A stretch of DNA of 9,453 bases from Aquificaceae bacterium (GTDB taxonomy: Bacteria > Aquificota > Aquificia > Aquificales > Aquificaceae): positions 1 through 9,453 of the forward strand of contig WFYH01000156.1 in NCBI GenBank assembly GCA_015490215.1. The letters are read 5' to 3'. The position numbers were made by a program, and so were the translations under genes. The notes under the pieces are model-generated. The model saw only the letters and a list, made by a program, of their open reading frames with translations, did not search any database and was not told the DNA's origin. Of the stretch, positions 1 to 5,483 are shown one piece after another; position 1 is the first letter of the stretch; every line of letters begins with the position of its first letter.

Positions 1-1
1 A

Positions 2-871
2 ACCTACGCCTTCCACCCCCTTGAACTTGTGGACATGGTGGAAGCGCCCGACGCTACAAAGTTCCTTTTCAGGACCCAAGACGGTCACCTTGTGGAAACG
101 GTTCTGATAAGAGAGAGGGATCATCTGACCCTGTGTGTGTCCTCCCAAATAGGCTGTGCGGTGGGATGTACCTTCTGCGCCACCGCTCTGGACGGACTGA
201 TCAGGAACCTTAGAACGGAAGAAATAATAGACCAGTATCTGCAGGTTCAAAGTTTTGCACAGGAGAGGATCAGAAACGTGGTCTTTATGGGCATGGGCGA
301 ACCTCTTGCTAACTACGAGAACGTTAGGAAGAGCGCCCTGATAATGATCTCCCCTTGGGGACTTGACCTATCAAAGAGAAGGGTTACCATCTCCACAAGC
401 GGACTTGTTAATCCCCTCAAGAGATTGGCAAAGGACGACTTTATGCGCTCCCTCAACTTGGCAGTTTCGGTAAATGCACCCACTCAGGAGCTTCGCAGAA
501 CCTTAATGCCTCTGACGGAAACTAATACCCTTCGGGAGCTTTTTGAAGTTCTAAAGGGCTTCCCTCTTCCCCGCTACAGGCGGATAACCCTTGAATACGT
601 CCTTATAAAGGACATAAACGATTCACCAGAGCACGCCCATGCCCTTGCGGATCTGATAGGGAACAAGAAAGGAAGGTTCAAAGTTAATCTCATTCCTTTC
701 AATCCCGATCCCAAACTCCCCTACAGCAGACCGCCCTTGGAACGCGTCTTTGCCTTCCAAAAGGTCCTTTGGGAAAGGGGTATATCCGTTTTCGTCAGGT
801 TCAGCAAGGGGGCGGACGCCTTCGGTGCCTGCGGTCAACTGAGGGCAAAGCGTGCTATGTTAAAATCCTGA
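2..871 (+). CDS. rlmN: Dual-specificity RNA methyltransferase RlmN (5'-truncated by window edge)
   Basis: Radical SAM enzyme that methylates C2 of A2503 in 23S rRNA and of A37 in some tRNAs, acting in the cytoplasm. The open frame runs back to base 2 with no stop (reading TYAFHPLELV), so the true start lies upstream; a GTG at 29 is only an internal codon. RlmN is usually about 350 residues, so roughly 60-70 N-terminal residues are missing. Visible: the CX3CX2C cluster motif CAVGCTFC (bases about 155-178), the catalytic cysteine seven residues before it (codon 134-136, in LCVSSQ), the GMGEPLANYENV motif, and the second catalytic cysteine in the C-terminal FGACGQL. Both cysteines of the family's methyl-transfer mechanism are therefore present and the enzyme looks active. 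RlmN is preferred over Cfr because of the overall match and the housekeeping context. lepB follows after 4 nt, so the two are probably cotranscribed. Confidence 0.95.
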   Translation, partial: TYAFHPLELVDMVEAPDATKFLFRTQDGHLVETVLIRERDHLTLCVSSQIGCAVGCTFCATALDGLIRNLRTEEIIDQYLQVQSFAQERIRNVVFMGMGEPLANYENVRKSALIMISPWGLDLSKRRVTISTSGLVNPLKRLAKDDFMRSLNLAVSVNAPTQELRRTLMPLTETNTLRELFEVLKGFPLPRYRRITLEYVLIKDINDSPEHAHALADLIGNKKGRFKVNLIPFNPDPKLPYSRPPLERVFAFQKVLWERGISVFVRFSKGADAFGACGQLRAKRAMLKS

Positions 872-875
872 GTCT

Positions 876-1643
876 ATGAAACAGGTTCCCAAGTGGCTTT
901 CGGAACTTGTCCTTATAGTCATCGCCGTCCTTTTCATCAGAGCCTTTTTCGTCCAAGCTTTTAATATCCCTTCCGCTTCCATGCAACCTACCCTCCTGAT
1001 AGGGGACTTCATCCTCGTTAACAAGCTCGTATACCGTCTTACCGAACCCCGCATAGGTGACATCGTCGTTTTCAGGTATCCCGTCAACCCCACCTTGGAT
1101 TACATAAAAAGGATCGTAGCCGGACCGGGAGATCTCGTTGAATTTGAAACTTTCAGGGATCCAGAAACTGGTCTAAGGCTTTATAAGGTCAAAGTAAACG
1201 GGAAGGAGTTTCCCCTTGAATACAGGGGGTCGGTAGACTTCAACGGCAAGCGCTTTTACGAGTTTGTAGAAAAGATGAACAGAGGGGATAAACAGATAGA
1301 GCACAGGGTATGGTATTCGGGCTTTTCTACGAGGTTTGCAGGTCTCGTATCTTACACGGAAGACCTTTGTTTAGAAAAGAGATACAACCTCTGTGTGAAG
1401 TTTTACGTTCCCGAAGGGAGCTACTTCGTTATGGGAGATAACAGAGACAACAGTGAGGACAGCAGATTTTGGGGCTTCGTTCCACGACAAAACATAGTAG
1501 GCAAGGCTTTCGTAGTTTACTTTTCGGGGGAGGTTCCTCCCCTTACTCCCGAAGATGTGACGATCTTTACCGGTTTCAGACAGCTTTTTATCGCCCTTTT
1601 GAACCCGAGGTTTGAAAGGATAGGGAAGTTCTTTATCTATTAG
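876..1643 (+). CDS. lepB: Signal peptidase I
   Basis: Membrane-bound serine protease (family S26) that removes signal peptides from exported proteins. One hydrophobic N-terminal segment (about residues 8-29) anchors it with the catalytic domain outside. The catalytic Ser is S35 in IPSASMQPTL; the general-base Lys is K78 in DYIKRIVAGPGD; the conserved box GDNRDNSEDSRFWG spans about 187-200. Two cysteines (C165 and C173) sit just before the last box, close to where E. coli LepB carries its C170-C176 disulfide; a disulfide here is an inference. The length of 255 residues fits the bacterial family. The ATG lies 4 nt after the rlmN stop with no clear Shine-Dalgarno sequence, which suggests coupling to rlmN. 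The 3' end overlaps the stop of the convergent gene on the other strand by 4 nt. Likely clients in this window are the TAXI protein and the DUF3108-like protein. Confidence 0.95.
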   Translation: MKQVPKWLSELVLIVIAVLFIRAFFVQAFNIPSASMQPTLLIGDFILVNKLVYRLTEPRIGDIVVFRYPVNPTLDYIKRIVAGPGDLVEFETFRDPETGLRLYKVKVNGKEFPLEYRGSVDFNGKRFYEFVEKMNRGDKQIEHRVWYSGFSTRFAGLVSYTEDLCLEKRYNLCVKFYVPEGSYFVMGDNRDNSEDSRFWGFVPRQNIVGKAFVVYFSGEVPPLTPEDVTIFTGFRQLFIALLNPRFERIGKFFIY

Positions 1644-3286
1644 AAGGGCTTTATAAATACTCCCTCCTTGTCAAGGAATTTGAGAATGTCAATGATCGTC
1701 TTTCTCCTTATTCCCGGGATAGCGGTTAGGGTGCTCAGGACAAGTTCAACCACGAAGGAAGGTTCCACGTGCAGATCCGTCACAGTCCCCCCCTGAACGG
1801 TGGAGAACATTTCCAGCTCCTCTACAAACTTGTCTGCAGTTTCTTTTTCTTCGTTGTTTAGCACAAAAAGGAGTATCCTGTTTAAAAGGTCAACCGCCCT
1901 GTCCTTGTCCACGAGGTGAGGGAAGTCAAGACCAGTTCTCATATTCATAAGTCTCTCCTTCACCTCCGGGAAGTTTCCGTAGGGCATTCCGTATCGGGGG
2001 AAGACCTTTTTCACCTTAAGCCCTTCCGTTTTATCAAGGAGCGTATTCAGGATGCTCCCGCAGGGCATATATATGCGGTGAAAGAGGTATATCTCCTCAA
2101 AAGGATTGACAGATTCTTCGTTGTAAAAGGAGCTGAGAAACTCGGGGGTAAACAGAAAGCCCGTATCTTCTTCGTAGAGGCAAAAGCCTGCTACTGACGG
2201 GGAGAAGTTTACAGGAATGAACCTGAGCCGATCACCCGTTCCAATGGTTACTGAGTAAGAGGGGAAGCTTTCAAAGGACCTTATCCTCCCGGATTTAAAG
2301 CCTGACTCTGAAAGGAACCTTTTCACGGTGCTGTCGGTGATAAAGGTTATATTAGCCCTCTGCTGGATCAGCAGGAATGAGTTGTAGAGAGACGCCAGCT
2401 CGCCCGTAAGAAGAACCACCGCGTCAAGCTCGTTTAGGCTAAAAAGGGTATCCTCTATCAGGTTTCTGATAGCACTCCACTCGTCAAGGGTTCCGACGTT
2501 TATAAGCATGGCTATCTTCCTGTCACCGTGCCTGTAGATGCGCAGATACACGTTCTTGAGAAGTATAGGAACATCGGAGAACTTGGAAATTCTGAAAATA
2601 TCCTCTTCCACCTCCTCAATGAACTTTGTCAAGCCCTTTTCTCTGTGAACTACCGCTGTAGGTTTAACGGTGTTCAGAATCGTCTTTACGAACTCGTAGG
2701 TGTTTCCGAACTTACTTTCAAGTTGGATGTCTTCATACTCCTTGACCTTAACCGTATGTTCTTCACCCAAGAGGGTGATGAGTTCGTTCATGGTGCAGTC
2801 AGTTCCCTTCACCTCTCCCGTTTCAACGAGCACGTTACACTGCTTAGAGTTAGAAATTTCAACTATCTTAGAATCCTTCAAGTTCATAAGCTTTATAAGC
2901 GTGTTTATAAGCTTGAGGTTGTGAGCTTCCTCGTAAGGATTGAGAGCGTGCAAGTGGCTGAGCTTGTTCAGAAGCTCAAGGGGGTTGAAAGGTTTTTTCA
3001 CAAAGTTTAGCTCTGAGAAACCGAGTCTGAAGAGCTTTTCCTCATCCTCTTCGCTGTCCAAAAGAAAGAAGGGCAGCGTTCCCTTTTCCTTTTTCCAAGA
3101 AGAGAGCCAAGCCTTTATATCCGAGTGGTTGACTATCACTATGTCCACATCGGTGGACATGATAAGGTCTTTAAACATCTTTATATCCGTAGCCACCAAG
3201 AGCTTGTGCCCTGTGACGTTGAAGATGTCTCCCAGAAGCGGAAAGACCTCCCTGTCCTTGTCAAGGAGGAGAACTTTAAGAGCCAT
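1640..3286 (-). CDS. Receiver-like / degenerate flavodiiron (ODP-like) metallo-beta-lactamase-fold protein
   Basis: A 548-residue protein with no obvious signal peptide. Residues 1-115 resemble a CheY-type receiver: the acidic pair D9/D11 and the Lys-Pro near the end (K98-P99) are present, but the phosphoacceptor position is Asn (N53 in DIVIVNHSD). Residues about 124-185 faintly resemble a DUF4388/PATAN module (weak inference). Residues about 236-450 follow the metallo-beta-lactamase fold of flavodiiron/ODP proteins segment by segment: LINVGTLDEW, then DAVVLLTGELASLYNS, the Val-Asn-Phe-Ser-Pro strand, LFTPEF, and VFPRYGMPYG. The metal ligands are mostly gone: the family HxExDH reads TGELAS (294-299), the next His is S362, the bridging Asp aligns with E382, and the final SHG His is Y432. 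The tail (455-548) is helical and there is no flavodoxin domain. A sensory or scaffold role is likelier than enzymatic. The start is coupled to the upstream gene by TGATG. Confidence 0.7.
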   Translation of the reverse strand: MALKVLLLDKDREVFPLLGDIFNVTGHKLLVATDIKMFKDLIMSTDVDIVIVNHSDIKAWLSSWKKEKGTLPFFLLDSEEDEEKLFRLGFSELNFVKKPFNPLELLNKLSHLHALNPYEEAHNLKLINTLIKLMNLKDSKIVEISNSKQCNVLVETGEVKGTDCTMNELITLLGEEHTVKVKEYEDIQLESKFGNTYEFVKTILNTVKPTAVVHREKGLTKFIEEVEEDIFRISKFSDVPILLKNVYLRIYRHGDRKIAMLINVGTLDEWSAIRNLIEDTLFSLNELDAVVLLTGELASLYNSFLLIQQRANITFITDSTVKRFLSESGFKSGRIRSFESFPSYSVTIGTGDRLRFIPVNFSPSVAGFCLYEEDTGFLFTPEFLSSFYNEESVNPFEEIYLFHRIYMPCGSILNTLLDKTEGLKVKKVFPRYGMPYGNFPEVKERLMNMRTGLDFPHLVDKDRAVDLLNRILLFVLNNEEKETADKFVEELEMFSTVQGGTVTDLHVEPSFVVELVLSTLTAIPGIRRKTIIDILKFLDKEGVFIKPF

Positions 3287-3534
3287 CAGTCTATCTCCTT
3301 CTTCTTTGCGGCAACCTCAAGGAGCTTAAGGTTTTCTCTAAGTATGTTCATGGACTGAACCACCATGAAGAAGGCATGCTCCACATTGAGGATAGCTCCC
3401 TGAAAGGAAAGGTCATTCGTTATAAGGCGCAGTTCCCTGAACCTTCGGAAGAATTCGTCTATCTCCGTTCCCCACTCCACCAACCTCGGTATAAGCTCCC
3501 TTTCAAGCTCAAGGGCTTTTTCTTTTACGTCCAT
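3286..3534 (-). CDS. Small helical hypothetical protein upstream of the ODP-like protein
   Basis: An 82-residue protein I do not recognise. It is charged and almost certainly all-helical: alternating Lys/Glu/Arg and Leu/Ile/Val, with a heptad-like stretch in the first 35 residues (KALELERELIPRLVEWG, then an FFRRF run) and another near the C-terminus (MNILRENLKLLEVAAKK). There is no signal peptide, membrane segment or cysteine. It ends in TGATG, so its stop shares one base with the start of the downstream 548-residue gene. That indicates translational coupling and probably roughly equal expression, as for partner proteins. The ATG lies 9 nt after a perfect TATAAT on the same strand, so the mRNA leader would be nearly absent, and no Shine-Dalgarno sequence is visible. 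It could be a dimerising adaptor or regulator for its neighbour (inference only). Confidence 0.7.
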   Translation of the reverse strand: MDVKEKALELERELIPRLVEWGTEIDEFFRRFRELRLITNDLSFQGAILNVEHAFFMVVQSMNILRENLKLLEVAAKKKEID

Positions 3535-3543
3535 CGTTTCTGT

Positions 3544-3575
3544 ATTATAGCCTGTCGTTATTTCTTTTAGCTTCT
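3544..3575 (-). promoter_or_regulatory. Probable promoter for the minus-strand two-gene unit
   Basis: The minus strand carries a perfect TATAAT hexamer (3544-3549) 9 nt before the ATG at 3534. No good -35 hexamer lies 16-18 nt upstream; the upstream sequence is simply A-rich. Transcription would start almost at the start codon, giving a leaderless or near-leaderless message, which agrees with the missing Shine-Dalgarno sequence. The -10 match is seen directly; promoter activity is inferred. Confidence 0.5.
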
Positions 3576-3602
3576 TGAAAGGTAAAAAAAAGGATTTAAA
3601 TT
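3575..3602 (+). promoter_or_regulatory. Possible promoter for the 45-residue small gene
   Basis: TTGAAA (3575-3580) is followed after 16 nt by TAAATT (3597-3602), each a 4-5 of 6 match to sigma-70 boxes, ending 25 nt before the ATG at 3628. An A8 run lies in the spacer. It faces away from the minus-strand promoter, so the roughly 90 bp between the two genes would hold divergent promoters. The match is moderate in AT-rich sequence and could be chance. Confidence 0.3.
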
Positions 3603-3627
3603 ATCTCCTTAACGGGAGGGTCTTGTC

Positions 3628-3765
3628 ATGGAGGAAAAGCCCCAAGTTGAACCTGTTACGCCCGTGGAACCTTACGATCCCGATGTCCACCCCGAATGGG
3701 AGCCGAGAAGGCTCTGTCCCGACCAAAAAATAGACCATACTGTCCCCGACGAGCCTACCGAGTGA
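3628..3765 (+). CDS. Small proline- and acid-rich hypothetical protein (45 aa)
   Basis: A 45-residue ORF with ATG at 3628 and TGA at 3763-3765. A GGGAGGG purine run (about 3614-3620) sits 7-8 nt before the ATG, a well-placed ribosome binding site. The product begins MEEKPQVEPVTPVEP and ends DHTVPDEPTE; it is very rich in Pro, Glu and Asp, has one Cys, and contains the aromatic/basic patch HPEWEPRRLCPDQ. It is probably disordered, with no signal peptide or membrane segment. Composition and codon use resemble the core genes, not the AT-rich island downstream. A weak hairpin follows the stop. I do not recognise the family. It stands alone between a divergent unit and a decayed transposase, so it could also be a remnant of a longer gene, but the ribosome binding site and clean frame favour a real small gene. 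Confidence 0.55.
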   Translation: MEEKPQVEPVTPVEPYDPDVHPEWEPRRLCPDQKIDHTVPDEPTE

Positions 3766-3767
3766 GG

Positions 3768-3792
3768 GAAGCTCTTTGGGCTTCATTTCGTT
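3768..3792 (+). terminator. Weak hairpin after the small gene, possible terminator
   Basis: GAAGC (3768-3772) and GCTTC (3780-3784) form a 5-bp stem with a 7-nt loop, followed by the T-rich ATTTCGTT. It begins 3 nt after the stop of the 45-residue gene. The stem is short and the T-run broken, so this is only a candidate. Confidence 0.25.
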
Positions 3793-3814
3793 ATGTGTAA
3801 TGACTTGCAGTTAG

Positions 3815-4363
3815 TATGAGCAAGTTTACTATTCCAGAAATGCAGGTCTTACTTCAAACAAACTTCTTGAATTTCTTCTGTCTGAAGAGGTTGAGTTTGT
3901 GTGCGCTATAAGCCAAGGGAGGGTAGATCAGGAGAGTGGTGATAAGTTTGGGGACTAGTGTTTTCCGAGACCAGAGAAGGTAAAGCTCAAAGGAGTGAGC
4001 AAGCCCCTCTATGCATACAGAGTTGGGGAAGGGAGCGACAAGGAGAGGGTGGTGGTTAGCAACAAGGGATTGAGCAAGAGGCAGTTTGAGATGTTCTACA
4101 GGCACAGGTGGCAGGTGGAGGTAGGGATAAAGGTTCTCAAGGGTCATGGACTTGAGAGCTACATGGTGAGGAGACTTAGAGCTATAAGGCTGTAGGTAAT
4201 GACTGTGTGGCATGTTGTGCTTATTAGGCTAGAGTGTTTGCTTAGAGGGGAAGATTTTAAGAAGTATTTGAAGTTTTTTGTGTTTCCTTCCGTAGTGTTT
4301 GAGGTAATAGATCTACTTGAGCTTGTTCAAGGAGTTGCAGTGCGATGTTTGAGGTTTCCTTAG
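3815..4363 (+). pseudogene. Decayed DDE transposase fragment (IS4/IS701-like)
   Basis: One reading frame from 3815 to the TAG at 4361-4363 encodes about 182 residues interrupted by two in-frame TAG codons, at 3956-3958 and 4193-4195. The product reads on across both without a shift. The first part (LLEFLLSEEVEFVCAISQGR) looks like the strand around the second catalytic region of IS4-type transposases. The middle part carries YRHRWQVEVGIKVLK, an exact Y(2)R(3)E(6)K signature, which holds the third catalytic acid of the IS4/IS701 group. The last part (VMTVWHVVLIRLECLLRG and on) would be the C-terminal tail. The N-terminal half with the first catalytic Asp is absent, and no start codon, clear terminal inverted repeats or target duplication were found. 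It is therefore a non-functional relic. A GTG at 3995 could restart a 66-residue piece, but there is no reason to think that is a gene. Confidence 0.8.
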
Positions 4364-4377
4364 GCTTGTTCTATTAA
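4349..4377 (+). promoter_or_regulatory. Possible promoter upstream of the 46-residue ORF
   Basis: TTGAGG (4349-4354) is separated by 17 nt from TATTAA (4372-4377), each 4 of 6 to the sigma-70 consensus. It lies at the 3' edge of the transposase relic and would start transcription about 10 nt ahead of the perfect Shine-Dalgarno sequence at 4394-4402. The spacing is ideal but the matches are modest. Confidence 0.3.
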
Positions 4378-4410
4378 TGCTCCAAAACTTGATAGGAGGT
4401 GAATCATATC

Positions 4411-4551
4411 ATGCAAAACTTTAGTAAAGAAGTTCCTCAAGGAATGTGTGACTATGGGGGCAGCTATAAGCTTTTTGGACAAAGTAAAATTAAATTGAAA
4501 AAGCTTTATCGCTGTACTTTCATACCGTCACAGGTAAAACCAAAATTTTGA
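4411..4551 (+). CDS. 46-aa ORF with a perfect Shine-Dalgarno sequence, probably a truncated gene
   Basis: ATG at 4411 is preceded, 8 nt away, by AGGAGGTGA (4394-4402), a full 9-nt match to the usual anti-Shine-Dalgarno sequence and the strongest ribosome binding site in the window. The frame gives 46 residues, starting MQNFSKEVPQGMCDYGG and ending in a Lys-rich stretch and SQVKPKF. I do not recognise it. The last 15 codons lie antisense to the end of the TAXI gene, so they are unlikely to be original coding sequence. The best reading is the start of a longer gene, perhaps a transposase or another mobile-element gene, cut off when the AT-rich island arrived. A genuine small protein is the alternative. 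It lies directly after the transposase relic in the same orientation. Confidence 0.4.
   Translation: MQNFSKEVPQGMCDYGGSYKLFGQSKIKLKKLYRCTFIPSQVKPKF
4468..4506. repeat. 9-bp inverted repeat around the TAXI stop codon
   Basis: AAGCTTTTT (4468-4476) and AAAAAGCTT (4498-4506) are perfect reverse complements separated by 21 nt. The right arm touches the TAXI stop codon (4506-4508 on the plus strand). As RNA from the minus strand it gives a hairpin just after the gene, but without a following U-run and with a large loop, so it is a poor intrinsic terminator. It may be a chance palindrome in AT-rich DNA. Confidence 0.3.
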
Positions 4552-5441
4552 ACCTCTATACACACTTTAATTAGTTTTATTGCAATTGGATGCATTATAT
4601 CTACATAGAAAGAGCTAAAACCCACCTCTTTCCATTTTGGATGCCCATTGGCTTTTAGAAAAGATTCATGGGATAAAATACTCAACACTATTTTCCCAAT
4701 CATCTTATTATTCAATGTTCCATCAGCAATTAAAATAGAAGGAATTGCGTATGTACCTATCGTGTCAGAATTCCAAGGATAATCCTGTGGATCTATAGTT
4801 GTTCTTATAAAATATTTATCCATTTCAGAGTTCTTAGGTAAATTTATTAGCTTAACATCCCTAACCTCATTTAACAAACTAGCTGGCTTTCCAACGGTTA
4901 GAATAATGGCATCAACTTTTCCGTCTATTAATGCCTGTATTGCTTGCTTAAAAGGCATATAAATCATAGTAAATTTTATGTTGTATAAAGATGAAATCAT
5001 TTCCGCTGTAATACAAGAACCACTATTTTTCTCACCACAACTAACGTATTTATTATTTAAGTCATATACATTAGATATTCTTGCATTTTTCCTTGTTAAT
5101 ACATGTATCTCTTCAGGGTATAGCTTAAATATTATTTGTAATTTTTCCGATATATCCTTATTGAACTTCTTCTTGTATAAATATGAGGCTAATACATAAG
5201 CATCTAGTTGAGTTATGGCTAAGTCTGTCTTACCCTCTATGACATTTAATATGTTTTGCCACGCACCAGCTGTGGAAATAACACGCATATTAATACCAGC
5301 TTTGGACAAAATCTTTTGCAGATCTCTGGCTATGGAATTGTAAGTCCCCCCTTCAATACCCCCTGATATTGATAGAGGGAAAGCATGGAAACTGATCACT
5401 ATTATTAATGAAAAAGAAAGGCTGATAACTCCCCTGAACAT
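4506..5441 (-). CDS. TAXI-family (TRAP-type) periplasmic substrate-binding protein, orphan
   Basis: Exported solute-binding protein of the TAXI type, which normally delivers a carboxylate or amino-acid-like substrate to a fused DctQM permease. Evidence: a hydrophobic N-terminal signal (FRGVISLSFSLIIVISFHAFP), then the family's first strand and glycine motif (LSISGGIEGGTYNSIARDL), TAGAWQNILNVIEGKTDLAI with the usual alternation of bound-residue strand and helix, LDAYVLASYLYKKKF, and a second lobe that includes KVDAIILTVGKPASLL. The length of about 311 residues is normal. I take ATG 5441 as the start because GGAGGG (about 5450-5455, minus strand) ends 8 nt upstream; a GTG at 5450 would overlap that site. 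No permease gene is near. The gene is much more AT-rich than its flanks (two hand-counted lines near 27-30% GC versus 53% in panB), suggesting transfer from another genome. An NMT1/THI5-like binding protein is the alternative. The ligand is unknown. Confidence 0.8.
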   Translation of the reverse strand: MFRGVISLSFSLIIVISFHAFPLSISGGIEGGTYNSIARDLQKILSKAGINMRVISTAGAWQNILNVIEGKTDLAITQLDAYVLASYLYKKKFNKDISEKLQIIFKLYPEEIHVLTRKNARISNVYDLNNKYVSCGEKNSGSCITAEMISSLYNIKFTMIYMPFKQAIQALIDGKVDAIILTVGKPASLLNEVRDVKLINLPKNSEMDKYFIRTTIDPQDYPWNSDTIGTYAIPSILIADGTLNNKMIGKIVLSILSHESFLKANGHPKWKEVGFSSFYVDIMHPIAIKLIKVCIEVQNFGFTCDGMKVQR

Positions 5442-5483
5442 GCCCACCACCCTCCATAAAATATTTTAGCTAAATTTAATTGA

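Noticed and set aside
1916..3358. Several plus-strand open frames (1916-2197, 2528-3010, 2700-2924, 2940-3329, 3125-3358)
   Set aside because: They lie antisense to the minus-strand 548- and 82-residue genes, have no ribosome binding sites or family resemblance, and show shadow-frame composition.
3601..3786. Minus-strand 61-codon frame opposite the 45-residue gene
   Set aside because: It starts at the weak hairpin, has no Shine-Dalgarno sequence, and overlaps a plus-strand ORF with a good one; probably a shadow.
3797..4204. Direct repeat GTAATGACT at 3797-3805 and 4196-4204, as possible IS target duplication
   Set aside because: The second copy lies inside the continuing transposase frame, not at its end, so it does not bracket the element; a 9-bp repeat can arise by chance.
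3854..4213. Minus-strand 119-codon frame over the transposase relic
   Set aside because: It is antisense to a frame with an exact Y(2)R(3)E(6)K motif; its sequence resembles no protein family I know.
4468..4506. Inverted repeat as a Rho-independent terminator for the TAXI gene
   Set aside because: The loop is 21 nt, the stem mostly A-U, and no U-run follows in the direction of transcription; kept only as a repeat.
4978..5199. Plus-strand 73-codon frame inside the TAXI gene
   Set aside because: Antisense to a well-supported coding sequence and lacking any ribosome binding site or motif.
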